Source: Palsa-506 sp963707065 (GTDB lineage: Bacteria > Actinomycetota > Actinomycetes > Streptosporangiales > Streptosporangiaceae). Taken from it: a stretch of DNA of 64,000 nt. Shown here piece after piece: positions 9,586-17,793 of this stretch. The position numbers and the translations under genes are program-made. Position 1 is the stretch's first letter. Each line of letters starts with the position of its first letter. Below the pieces are notes generated by a model. The model did not search any database, was not told the DNA's origin, and saw nothing but the letters and a program-made list of their open reading frames with translations. Location: assembly GCA_963707065.1 (NCBI GenBank), contig CAVPPJ010000044.1:62001-126000 (forward strand), in the 5' to 3' direction.

Positions 9586-9868
9586 CCGCCAGCCGCATGG
9601 CAGGCGGTGTGCGAGAGCCCGGTCGCGGGTAGGGCACGTTCGTGATCAAGGCTGGCCCGCATCATGGCTCTCAGCAGCCGCCCGATAGCCTGACCCCGGC
9701 CGGCACCACTTCCGCCCCCAGTAAAACCGCGGTGGCCCGGCTCCGAATCCCGCTAGTCTCGCCAGGATGAACGGCGAACCAGATCCCGGCCTGCCAGCAG
9801 TCCAGCTGGCGGCGGATGTCGCGGCGCCGTTGTCTGCGCAGGAAGGCCCGGCAGTGAAGGAGGGTAAC

Positions 9869-10561
9869 GTGGCGAAGCCTGCAGCGTCCCGTGCCCGCCC
9901 GGGGCCGGCCGCCCGGCCGCGGCGCCCGTCGCTCGGCGGCGGCATTCCCGCCCAGGAACGAGAGCTTGGCGCCCAGGGCCGCAAGACCGTCCGCAAACTG
10001 CTGGACGCGGGGCTTGCCGAATTCGACGAACGCGGCTTCCAGGCGGTCCGGGTCGACGACGTCGTACGCAAGGCCAAGACTTCGCATGGCACGTTCTACC
10101 TGTATTTCTCCAACAAGGAAGACCTGTTCAAGACCCTGCTGCGGGACGCGCTGCACGATATGGCGATCATCACCGGCGAATTCCCCGTAGTGACCAGGAA
10201 CGACGCGGGCCGGACGGCGCTGCGCAGCTGGATCCGGCGGTTCTGCGACACCTATGGCGCGCACGCGACGGTGCTCAGGATCCTCAGCCAGGCCGAGAAC
10301 GTCGGCGAGGAAGTCTACGGCGACGGCCTCCAGCTGCTGTTCCGGCTGGCGGAGGCCATTACCCAGGGAATGACCGCGTCCGCCCGCGAGGCGAGCGCTG
10401 ACCAGGGCGAGCTGCCTGAGCACGCCGAGCTCACCGCGGTGGCCTGCCTGATGATGCTGGAGCGCGTCAACTACCTGCTCAGCGTCGAGGTCCGGCTGCC
10501 CAGGGAGGAAATGGTCGACCGGCTCAGCGCGATCATCTTCGCCGCCTTCACCACGGCATAG
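9869..10561 (+). CDS. TetR/AcrR family transcriptional regulator
   Basis: About 230 residues. The TetR DNA-binding helix-turn-helix lies near residues 40-85, with the recognition segment VRKAKTSHGTFYLYFSNKEDLF, and is followed by an alpha-helical ligand-binding domain. GTG 9869 is chosen because AAGGAGGG stands just in front of it; an ATG at 9767 in the same frame would add 34 low-complexity residues and has no good ribosome site. Ligand and target are unknown. Candidate targets are itself or the preceding oxidase and MFS genes, but no palindromic operator is obvious in the 9586-9868 spacer. Confidence 0.88.
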   Translation: MAKPAASRARPGPAARPRRPSLGGGIPAQERELGAQGRKTVRKLLDAGLAEFDERGFQAVRVDDVVRKAKTSHGTFYLYFSNKEDLFKTLLRDALHDMAIITGEFPVVTRNDAGRTALRSWIRRFCDTYGAHATVLRILSQAENVGEEVYGDGLQLLFRLAEAITQGMTASAREASADQGELPEHAELTAVACLMMLERVNYLLSVEVRLPREEMVDRLSAIIFAAFTTA

Positions 10562-10595
10562 CAGCCACCGCCGCTCCCGGCACCGCGTAGCAGCC

Positions 10596-10710
10596 GCCGC
10601 TCTCACCACCGCGTTGCCGCCGCCGCCGTCAAGGCCGGGTAGCAGCCACGGCCGCTCTCACCACCGCGTATGCAGCCGCCGCCGTCAAGGCCGGATAGCA
10701 GCCACGGCCG
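10596..10710 (+). repeat. Direct repeat duplicating the folP2-like gene 3' end
   Basis: The 30-base stretch 10624-10653 is repeated with one mismatch at 10681-10710 (57-base offset). A second shared block, GCCGCTCTCACCACCGCGT, occurs at 10596 and 10651. The second copy includes the stop codon and last codons of the minus-strand FolP2-like gene, so the spacer between it and the TetR gene carries an extra copy of that gene's tail. Confidence 0.8.
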
Positions 10711-11533
10711 CCAGCGCCCGGCGCGCCGCCGGGACGTCATGCACCCGGAACGCCCGCGCGCCCAGCCATCCGGAGATCGCCAGCGCGGCGATCGTCCCCT
10801 CCCCCCGCTCGGTGATCCCGGTGCCCAGCGTCTCGCCGATGAAATCCTTGTTCGAGACCGCGACAAGCACCGGCCACCCGGTGTCCGTCAGCTCGCCGAG
10901 CCGGCGCGTCACCTCCAGCGAGTGCCAGGTGTTCTTGCCGAAGTCATGCGCCGGATCGATCAGGATCGCCTCCGGGCTGACCCCGGCGGCCACCGCCCGG
11001 CTGGCCTCGGCGGTCACGTACTCGATCACCGAGGCGGTCACGTCACCGTACGCGGGGCGGTGCGGTCCGGCCCGCGGCGTGAATCCGCCCGCGTGCGAGC
11101 AGACCAGCCCGATGCCGTGCGCCGCGGCCACCTCCGCAAGCCGCGGGTCAACGCCGCCCCAGGCATCGTTGAGCAGGTCCGCGCCGGCCTTCGCCACGGC
11201 CTCGCCGACTTCAGCCCGCCAGGTGTCGACGCTGATCACCACGTCGGGATGCCGCTCCCGGACCGCGGCGACCAGGCCGGCCACCCGCCGGATCTCCTCG
11301 GCCACGCCCACCTCGTCGCCGGGACCTGCCTTCACCCCCCCGATGTCCACGATGTCGGCGCCCGCGGCCACGGCCCGGCCCGCCGCGTCGAGCGCGGCCC
11401 CGAACTCCTGCGTCGCGCCCTGGTCGAAGAAAGAGTCAGGCGTCCGGTTGATCACTGCCATGACGGCAAACGAGCCCGGTGGCCACTCCCGCCGTCCGAG
11501 CCGCAGCGTCCGTGCCTGAGTCACCAGCGCCAC
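10685..11533 (-). CDS. Dihydropteroate synthase family protein, FolP2-type
   Basis: About 282 residues forming a TIM-barrel pterin-binding domain. The loop-1 signature reads NRTPDSFFDQGAT, and VDIGG, SVDTW and a late HD/VHDV segment follow in family order. Classical FolP has N-V-T-PDSFSDGG here. The NRTPDSF-x-D-GAT form matches the second mycobacterial paralogue, FolP2, which is known not to replace FolP1 in folate synthesis. I therefore infer a paralogue of uncertain activity. Start is one of two in-frame GTGs (11533 or 11524) without a clear ribosome site. Divergent from the UBP zinc-finger gene, 49 bases apart. Confidence 0.8.
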   Translation of the reverse strand: MALVTQARTLRLGRREWPPGSFAVMAVINRTPDSFFDQGATQEFGAALDAAGRAVAAGADIVDIGGVKAGPGDEVGVAEEIRRVAGLVAAVRERHPDVVISVDTWRAEVGEAVAKAGADLLNDAWGGVDPRLAEVAAAHGIGLVCSHAGGFTPRAGPHRPAYGDVTASVIEYVTAEASRAVAAGVSPEAILIDPAHDFGKNTWHSLEVTRRLGELTDTGWPVLVAVSNKDFIGETLGTGITERGEGTIAALAISGWLGARAFRVHDVPAARRALAAVAAIRP

Positions 11534-11582
11534 GATAGACGGCGCCAGTGCGGCCGCCGGTGCCCAGTGCGAAGATGTCCGG

Positions 11583-11840
11583 ATGGCCGGATGCACGCAC
11601 GTAAAAAGCCTTGACCCTGTCGAGCCAGCCACTCCCGGCGGCTGCGAGGAATGCCTCGCGAACGGCACCTCCTGGGTGCACCTGAGGCTCTGCCTCAGCT
11701 GCGGCCACGTTGGCTGCTGTGATTCCTCGCCGCACAAGCACGCCACCGCGCACCACCAGCAGACCTGGCACCCGGTCATCCAGTCGTTCGAACCCGGCGA
11801 GACCTGGCGATGGTGCTTCGTTGACGAGGCGATCGTCTGA
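11583..11840 (+). CDS. UBP-type zinc finger protein
   Basis: An 85-residue protein that is almost entirely one UBP-type (zf-UBP) zinc finger: C-x2-H near the start, C-x2-C, then C-x2-CGHVGCC, followed by H-x3-H and HP. This fold binds the ubiquitin C-terminus in eukaryotes. Short stand-alone versions occur in actinobacteria and some are linked to redox or pupylation-independent roles that remain undefined. Starts at ATG 11583, divergent from the FolP2-like gene and 85 bases before guaB1. No target can be named. Confidence 0.85.
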   Translation: MAGCTHVKSLDPVEPATPGGCEECLANGTSWVHLRLCLSCGHVGCCDSSPHKHATAHHQQTWHPVIQSFEPGETWRWCFVDEAIV

Positions 11841-11924
11841 TTGGCGCCGGCCGGCTGACGGGAACTCAGCCGCCCGCGGCCTGCCTGGCGGCGACCTGGC
11901 CCGGAACGGGGCAGAATCGGGTGC

Positions 11925-13361
11925 GTGCGATTCCTCACTGAGCCGATGCCGCCGTACGACCTGGCCTACAGCGATGTCTTCCTGGTGCCGAACCGCTCGT
12001 CGGTCGCCTCCAGGCTGGACGTCACGCTGCGGACCAGTGATGGCAGCGGCACCACGATTCCCGTCATCACGGCCAACATGACGGCGGTCTCCGGCCGGCG
12101 GATGGCGGAGACCATAGCCCGCCGGGGCGGCATCACCGTGCTGCCGCAGGACATCCCGGCGGACGTCGTCGCCGACGTGATGACCTGGGTGAAGAGCCGG
12201 GATCTGGTGCACGACACCCCGCTGACGCTCGGCCCGGACGCGACCACCGGCCACGCGCTCAGCCTGCTGCCCAAGCGGGCGCACGGAGCCGTGATCGTGC
12301 TGGCGGACGAGCGCCCGGTCGGCGTAGTGACCGAGGCAGACTGCCAGGGGGTGGACCGCTTCACCCAGCTCAGCCAGGTCATGTCCACCGAACTGCTCAC
12401 GCTCCCGGCCGGCGCCGACCCGGAGCGCGCGTTCAGCCTGCTGCACAGCCGCAGGCACCGGCTGGCCCCGGTGATCGACGAGGCCGGCCGCTGCGTGGGC
12501 ATCATGACCCGCACCGGGGCGCTGCGGGCCACCATGTACTCCCCCGCCACCGACGCGCACGGCCGCCTGCGGGTCGCCGCCGCGATCGGCATTAACGGCG
12601 ACGCCGCCGCCAAGGCGAAGCTGCTGGCCGATGCGGGCGCGGACATGCTGGTCGTGGACACCGCGCACGGCCATCAGGACAAGATGCTTGACGCGCTTCG
12701 CGCCGTGCGCAGCGCTGTCTCCTCGGTCCCGCTCGCCGCGGGCAACGTGGTCACCGCGGCCGGCGTGGCGGATCTCGTCGCCGCCGGGGCTGACATCGTG
12801 AAGGTGGGTGTCGGCCCCGGCGCCATGTGCACTACCCGGATGATGACCGGGGTAGGACGGCCGCAGTTCAGCGCGATCCTGGAGTGCGCGGCGGAGGCAC
12901 GGCGGCTCGGCGCGCACGTGTGGGCCGACGGCGGGGTCCGGCATCCGCGGGATGTCGCCCTCGCGCTCGCGGCCGGCGCCTCGAACGTCATGATCGGATC
13001 CTGGTTCGCCGGCACCTGCGAGTCGCCGGGCGACGTGTTCAGGGACTCCGGCGGCCGCCGGTACAAGGAGAGCTTCGGGATGGCGTCGGCGCGCGCGGTG
13101 CGGCTGCGGACGGCAGCCGACTCGCCGTTCGACCGGGCCCGCAAGGAGTTGTTCGAGGAAGGCATCTCCACCTCCCGGATGTACCTGGACGAGCAGCGCC
13201 CCGGGGTGGAGGACCTGATCGACACCATCACCGCCGGGCTGCGCAGCGCATGTGCCTACACGGGCGCGACCAGCCTCGATGAGCTGCACGAACGCGCGGT
13301 CATCGGGGTGCAGGGCGCCGCTGGCTATAGTGAGGGAATGCCGCTGCCCACGGGTTGGTGA
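11925..13361 (+). CDS. guaB1: GuaB1-type GMP reductase (IMPDH family with CBS domains)
   Basis: 478-residue TIM-barrel enzyme of the IMPDH/GMPR family with a tandem CBS pair (roughly residues 90-205) inserted in the barrel. The catalytic loop is GPGAMCTTRMMTG, with the nucleophilic Cys near residue 302. The mycobacterial orthologue GuaB1 is known to be a GMP reductase, converting GMP to IMP with NADPH, with the CBS domains sensing purine nucleotides. Length, CBS domains and the MxPTGW-like C-terminus fit that group rather than biosynthetic GuaB2. Begins at GTG 11925. Its TGA overlaps a GTG that can start the downstream carboxypeptidase gene. Confidence 0.88.
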   Translation: MRFLTEPMPPYDLAYSDVFLVPNRSSVASRLDVTLRTSDGSGTTIPVITANMTAVSGRRMAETIARRGGITVLPQDIPADVVADVMTWVKSRDLVHDTPLTLGPDATTGHALSLLPKRAHGAVIVLADERPVGVVTEADCQGVDRFTQLSQVMSTELLTLPAGADPERAFSLLHSRRHRLAPVIDEAGRCVGIMTRTGALRATMYSPATDAHGRLRVAAAIGINGDAAAKAKLLADAGADMLVVDTAHGHQDKMLDALRAVRSAVSSVPLAAGNVVTAAGVADLVAAGADIVKVGVGPGAMCTTRMMTGVGRPQFSAILECAAEARRLGAHVWADGGVRHPRDVALALAAGASNVMIGSWFAGTCESPGDVFRDSGGRRYKESFGMASARAVRLRTAADSPFDRARKELFEEGISTSRMYLDEQRPGVEDLIDTITAGLRSACAYTGATSLDELHERAVIGVQGAAGYSEGMPLPTGW

Positions 13362-14439
13362 TCTGGATGAGCGCGCCGGGTCCTGGCCGCATGACGGCGC
13401 TTTCCCTGCTGGCCGCCGGCCTCCTCGGCACCGGAGTCCAGGGGAGCGGGCTTCCCGCGGCCGGCGCATCTTCGGCCCGGATGCCGCCGGCCGCCTGGAC
13501 GCTGTCGGCACACCGCACGGTGGCGGCCCGGACGCCAGCCGCCCGCACGCTAGCGGCCTGGACTACAGCTGCCGGCAAGCCGGCCGCCCGCACCCAGCCC
13601 GGCCGGACGCTGGCCGCCCGCACTGCCAGCCGGCCACATCACGTGGAGGCGAGGGGCGCCGACCTGATGAACGCGGGCGATGGCCGGCGGCTGTGGAGCC
13701 GCAAGCTGAACCGGCGGCGCCCGATGGGCAGCATCACGAAGGTGATGACCGCTCTCATCGTGATCCGGGCCGGCCACCTGGGCCGGCACATCAGGATCAG
13801 CGGAGCCATCCCGGCCTACATGCGGCGTCATCGCGATGCCAGCAGCGCCGGCCTGCGGCCGGCGACGTGCTGACCGTCCGCCAGCTGCTGAACGCCATGC
13901 TGCTGCCGTCCGGCTGCGATGCGGCCCTGGCGCTGGCCAAGGCCTACGGCCCGGGCCGGCGCGCCTTCGTCGGGGAAATGAACGCTACCGCGCAGCGACT
14001 GGGCATGCTTCGGACCCGCTTCTCGAATTTCGACGGGCTGCCCTTGCCGACTGAGCACTCGACTTACTCCACCCCGCGCGACCTGGTCACCCTGGGCCGG
14101 GCCGCCATGAAGCTCGCGGCCTTCCGCCGTATCGTGCACCACCCGTCCCGCCGCCTCGTGGCGACCGCGGCTCACCACGCCTACTTCTGGCGGAACACCA
14201 ACCTGCTGCTCCGCTCCTATCCCGGTGCCATCGGGATCAAGACGGGATCGACGGATGCCGCCGGGTACTGCCTGCTGTTCGAGGCGGCACATCATGGCCG
14301 CACGCTGATCGGCGTTGTCCTGCACAGTTCCGGCACTAACCCGTTCACTCGCTTCCGGGCCGCCACCAGGCTGCTGAACTGGGGATTCGGTTCCGCCGCT
14401 GCGCTGCCGCGGCGGGCGGCCGCAGCCGTCCGCGACTAA
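13358..14439 (+). pseudogene. D-alanyl-D-alanine carboxypeptidase (penicillin-binding), frameshifted
   Basis: Exported serine D,D-peptidase of the DacA/DacC type trimming peptidoglycan stem peptides. In order: a signal-like hydrophobic stretch, a long Ala/Thr-rich repeat-like linker, the SxxK box (GSITKVM), the SxN-box position reading PSGCDAA, and KTGS (GIKTGST). One base is missing near 13860: GGCCGG reads where GGCCCGG is needed to go from GLRP to GDVLTV, and the upstream frame stops at 13871-13873. Downstream is intact to TAA 14439. The start is GTG 13358 (GTGA overlap with guaB1) or ATG 13367. Probably a sequencing error, since both halves are well conserved. Confidence 0.8.
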
Positions 14440-14536
14440 CGCGGGCGCGCACCGGACCGCAGCCGCGGTGCCGTGCGCGGGGGCAGAATGCGCTGCCTCG
14501 CATCCGCAGGTGCTGCCGTCATCTACCTTGGTGGCC

Positions 14537-15238
14537 ATGGGAGCGAGCGCCGACCTGCTGGGTTACTCCGTACTGCCCGGCGTGCCAAGTCCGAGCGTGC
14601 TGCTGGTGGAAGACGACCAGGGCATCGCCACTCAGCTGGTCCGAGGCCTGATCAGGGGCGGCTACCGGGTGGACCACGTGCTCACCGGGCGCGAGGCGCT
14701 GAACTGGGGCGAGCCGGACGTGGTGCTGCTTGACCTGGGCTTGCCCGACGCCGATGGCGTGCACATCTGCCGGCAGCTGCGCGAGCGGTCGGCCAGTGCG
14801 ATCATCGTGGTGACGGCCCGCGGCGAGGAGGCCGAGCGGGTGCTCGCGCTGGACGCCGGCGCCGATGACTACCTGGTCAAGCCCTTCGGCCTGGCCGAGC
14901 TCCAGGCGCGGATCCGGGCGGTGCTGCGCCGCATCCGGCCCGAGGGCGAGGTAGCCAGGCACGGCCCGCTGACCGTCGACATGCGCAGGCGCAAGGTCAG
15001 CGTTTCCGGGACTGACATCGCGCTCACGCCGAAGGAGTTCGACATCCTCGAGTGCCTGGTGGCCGATCCGGGCCGGGTGGTCAGCCGTCAGGAGATCCTG
15101 GAGAGCGCCTGGGACCTGCACTGGTACGGCCCCACTAAGGTGCTCGACGTGCACATGGCGGCGCTGCGCAAGAAGCTGGGCGTGCCCGGCCTGATCGAGA
15201 CCGTCTATGGGCGCGGTTTCCGGCTCAGCGACACCTGA
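14537..15238 (+). CDS. OmpR-family response regulator
   Basis: 233-residue two-component regulator. The receiver domain has the acidic pocket at Glu25-Asp27, phospho-acceptor Asp66 (VVLLDLGLPD), Thr93 and Lys115 (VKPF). The C-terminal winged helix (about 140-230) has the KEFDILE and RGFRL signatures of OmpR/PhoB proteins. Start is ATG 14537; GTG 14582 would give a shorter protein and cannot be excluded. The stop overlaps the sensor kinase ATG. Direct repeats of CTGAAC spaced 11 bp apart lie just downstream of the kinase, in front of the electron-transfer operon, and are the likely target. Confidence 0.93.
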   Translation: MGASADLLGYSVLPGVPSPSVLLVEDDQGIATQLVRGLIRGGYRVDHVLTGREALNWGEPDVVLLDLGLPDADGVHICRQLRERSASAIIVVTARGEEAERVLALDAGADDYLVKPFGLAELQARIRAVLRRIRPEGEVARHGPLTVDMRRRKVSVSGTDIALTPKEFDILECLVADPGRVVSRQEILESAWDLHWYGPTKVLDVHMAALRKKLGVPGLIETVYGRGFRLSDT

Positions 15239-16608
15239 TGACCCGCCGGATCGTGCTGGCGATCCTTGCCCTGATCTGCGCCCTGCTGGGCACGGTGGTC
15301 ATCCCGCTCGGACTGATCACGGCCGAGCACGACCGCCAGGATTTCCGGAGCCAGGCCGCCAGCACGGCGCGGTCGCTGGCCAGCGTGGCCGAGGAGAAGG
15401 TCGGCGATCGCGAAGGCGGCAGAAAGCTGGCCGCCACCATCGCGCAGCTCCGCGACAGCGGCGACCAGGTCGCCGTCTACCGCGACACGGGCAGCCGGAT
15501 CGCGGGAACAGGCCCGCCCGTGGCGCCCGGCTCGATCCGTCAGGTACTGGCCGGCGAGCCGACCGTCGCTCGCCCGGCTGGCAGCAGCCTGCTTGTCCTC
15601 ACCCCGGTCCGCAGGGACGAAGGCAACGGGGTCATCGGGGTAGTGGCCCTGTTCCGCCCGACCGGGCCGCTGAACCACCGGCTCGCCACCCTGTGGGCCT
15701 GGCTCGGCGCGGTATCGGCCGCCGGTCTCGCGGTCGGCGCCCTGGTCGCGATCGCGCTCGCGCGCTGGGTGAGCCGCCCGCTGAGCGACCTGGAAGCCAC
15801 CGCGCGGCAGCTCGGCGACGGCGCGCTGGATACCCGGTCGGCCCTGAACAGCGGCCCGAGTGAGGTTCGCAAGCTGGCCGCCAACTTCAACACCATGGCC
15901 GGGCGCCTTGAGGCGCTGGTGCACGGGCACCGCGCGATGATGGCCGACGTGTCCCACCAGCTCCGCACCCCGCTGACCGCGCTGCGGCTCCGCCTCGACC
16001 TGCTCGCCCAGGACGCGGACCAGCAGGTGGCCGATGAGATCGCCGGCGCGCAGGTGGAGATCGCCCGGCTGTCCCGGCTGGTCGACGGGCTGCTCGCGGT
16101 TGCCCGCGCCGAGAATGTCGTCACCAGGCCGGTGTCGGTCGCGGTGGACGGCGTGATCCGCGACCGGACCGCCGCATGGCGGCCGGCCGCCGAGGAACGC
16201 GGCATCGAGGTCATCGCGGGCTGCCCGGGCCCGGTCCGCGCCAGCCTCGGTGACGGGCACCTCGAGCAGATCCTGGATAACCTGCTGGCCAACGCCATCG
16301 ACGCCGTCCCGCCCGGCGGTCACGTCCGGGTCCGCAGCACCGCCACCGGGCCGGTGACCTCGATCGTGGTCGAAGACGACGGGCCCGGGATGAGCGAGCC
16401 AGAGCGCAGGGCCGCGTTTCGCAGGTTTTTCAGCGCCACGCCCGGCGGCTCCGGCCTCGGCCTGGCCATCGTGCACCGCCTGGTGACCTCCAACGGAGGT
16501 CAGGCGGATCTGTCGGACACGCCAGGCGGCGGGCTCACCGTCACGCTGCAGGTGCCGGGCGGCCAGCAAGACCGCGGTACCCGGCGGGCGACAGCGAAAT
16601 CATCCTGA
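15238..16608 (+). CDS. Sensor histidine kinase
   Basis: 456-residue membrane kinase pairing with the response regulator. First membrane helix about residues 5-28, an extracytoplasmic domain of about 120 residues, a second helix near 158-180, HAMP linker, HisKA with the phospho-acceptor His240 in DVSHQLRTPLT, and a HATPase_c domain with N, G1 (DDGPGM) and G2 (GSGLGLAI) boxes. The ATG overlaps the regulator stop (ATGA), so the two are co-translated. The signal is unknown; the periplasmic sensor domain has no Cys or His cluster that would point to metal or haem. Confidence 0.93.
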   Translation: MTRRIVLAILALICALLGTVVIPLGLITAEHDRQDFRSQAASTARSLASVAEEKVGDREGGRKLAATIAQLRDSGDQVAVYRDTGSRIAGTGPPVAPGSIRQVLAGEPTVARPAGSSLLVLTPVRRDEGNGVIGVVALFRPTGPLNHRLATLWAWLGAVSAAGLAVGALVAIALARWVSRPLSDLEATARQLGDGALDTRSALNSGPSEVRKLAANFNTMAGRLEALVHGHRAMMADVSHQLRTPLTALRLRLDLLAQDADQQVADEIAGAQVEIARLSRLVDGLLAVARAENVVTRPVSVAVDGVIRDRTAAWRPAAEERGIEVIAGCPGPVRASLGDGHLEQILDNLLANAIDAVPPGGHVRVRSTATGPVTSIVVEDDGPGMSEPERRAAFRRFFSATPGGSGLGLAIVHRLVTSNGGQADLSDTPGGGLTVTLQVPGGQQDRGTRRATAKSS

Positions 16609-16631
16609 GGCGGCCGCAGCCTTTACCGGTT

Positions 16632-16648
16632 CTGAACATTTCCTGAAC
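16632..16648 (+). promoter_or_regulatory. Putative OmpR-type binding site (11-bp direct repeat)
   Basis: CTGAAC occurs at 16632 and again at 16643, exactly 11 bases apart, within CCGGTTCTGAACATT and TCCTGAACCGG, so the block is also bounded by inverted CCGGTTC/GAACCGG arms. Head-to-tail half-sites at 11-bp spacing are the usual target of OmpR/PhoB-class regulators. The site is in the spacer between the kinase stop (16608) and the first gene of the membrane redox operon (16736). Inferred from pattern and position. Confidence 0.55.
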
Positions 16649-16735
16649 CGGATCCGCGCACCCCGCCGGGCAGGCTGTACGGGCAACGTGTGCCCCCGCT
16701 GCGGGGCCGGCCACACCAGAAGGAGCCTCCAGCCT

Positions 16736-17086
16736 ATGCCGCTGCCCGCAGCTGATGCCGTCAGCAGGCGCGATGAGGCCCTGGCGCGCACGCGCCGGGC
16801 GACGCGGTGGATGACCACTGCCGCCATCGCCGCCGCGGTCGTCCTCAGCAGCGCCTTCGCGCACGCGCTGCCGGGGCATCATGCGGTGGCCCCGGCAACG
16901 ACGACCTCGCGGCCGGCCGGCAGCCAGGCCCGGGCCGGCCACGGCCAGGGCACGGCGGGCAGGCAGGCCGGCGCCGGCCGGCGGCACCGGCGGCACCGGA
17001 AGCACCATCACCTGCAGCCGCCGGCCCAGCCGCCGTCACCGCCCCCGCCGAGTTCGCCGCCGCCGGTCGTGTCCGGAGGATCCTGA
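16736..17086 (+). CDS. Small single-span membrane protein with Pro/His/Arg-rich tail
   Basis: 116 residues of no known family. A short cytoplasmic N-terminus is followed by one hydrophobic helix (about residues 26-44, TTAAIAAAVVLSSAF), then an exported low-complexity tail with Arg/His clusters (RRHRRHRKHHH) ending in a Pro/Ser-rich run. ATG 16736 follows AGAAGGAGCC at good spacing. Its TGA overlaps the next gene as TGATG, so it is part of the redox operon. The position is where related clusters often encode an FMN-binding subunit, but no FMN motif is seen. The His-rich tail might bind metal or simply anchor. Confidence 0.7.
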   Translation: MPLPAADAVSRRDEALARTRRATRWMTTAAIAAAVVLSSAFAHALPGHHAVAPATTTSRPAGSQARAGHGQGTAGRQAGAGRRHRRHRKHHHLQPPAQPPSPPPPSSPPPVVSGGS

Positions 17087-17793
17087 TGACAGTGCTCTGG
17101 TACGCGACCCGCGGCACCGGGGTGGTTGCGCTGCTGCTGCTGACCGCGGCCGTTGTGCTCGGCGTCGCGGGAACTGCCAGGTTCGAGGCGCCGCGATGGC
17201 CGCGGATCATGACCGCCGGCCTGCACCGTCATCTGTCGCTGCTGGCCGTGGCGTTCGTCGCCGTGCATGTCATGACCACCGTCCTCGATCCCTTTGCGCC
17301 GATCGGCTGGGCCGCCGCCGTGGTCCCGTTCATGTCCAGCTACCGGCCGCTGTGGCTCGGCCTCGGCGCGGTCGCTTTCGACCTGCTCCTTGCCGTGCTG
17401 GTCAGCAGCCTGCTGCGGGCGCAGCTCGGCTACCGCAGCTGGCGGGCGGTGCACTGGCTGTCCTACGCGTGCTGGCCGGTGGCGCTCTGGCACGGGCTGG
17501 GCACCGGCACCGACAGCCGCCAGGCGCTGATGCTAGCGCTGGACGCGGGCTGCGCGACCGCGGTGGCCTGCGTCGTCGGGTGGCGGGTCTCGCTGCTGCC
17601 GAGCGGGCGCGGGCGGCGGGCGGCATGCTCGGCTGGCATCGTCCTGGCGCTGGCGACCGTCGCGTTTGCGGCCCTCGGCCCGCTGCAGCCCGGCTGGGCG
17701 CACCGTGCCGGGACGCCGCCCGCGCTGCTGTCGCGGGCCACCGGGGAGGCCGGCACGGCCGGGAAAGCCGGGGATACCGGTGGCCCGCCATGA
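17086..17793 (+). CDS. Ferric-reductase-like transmembrane (haem b) protein
   Basis: 235-residue integral membrane protein of the ferric reductase-like transmembrane (YedZ/FRE) type, about six helices. Candidate haem ligands are histidines in GLHRHLSLLAVAFVAVHV on one helix and in RAVHWLSYACWPVALWHG on another, the paired-His arrangement of this fold. It probably carries electrons across the membrane via haem b. Stop-start overlaps on both sides (TGATG before, ATGA after) place it firmly between the small Pro/His protein and the NuoF-like protein. No NAD or FAD domain is fused to it, so the downstream flavoprotein is the likely electron donor. Confidence 0.85.
   Translation: MTVLWYATRGTGVVALLLLTAAVVLGVAGTARFEAPRWPRIMTAGLHRHLSLLAVAFVAVHVMTTVLDPFAPIGWAAAVVPFMSSYRPLWLGLGAVAFDLLLAVLVSSLLRAQLGYRSWRAVHWLSYACWPVALWHGLGTGTDSRQALMLALDAGCATAVACVVGWRVSLLPSGRGRRAACSAGIVLALATVAFAALGPLQPGWAHRAGTPPALLSRATGEAGTAGKAGDTGGPP

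Noticed and set aside
11436..13511. A 691-codon minus-strand frame
   Set aside because: It is antisense to guaB1 and the zinc-finger gene, full of Arg/Gly/Pro runs as expected for shadows in G+C-rich DNA.
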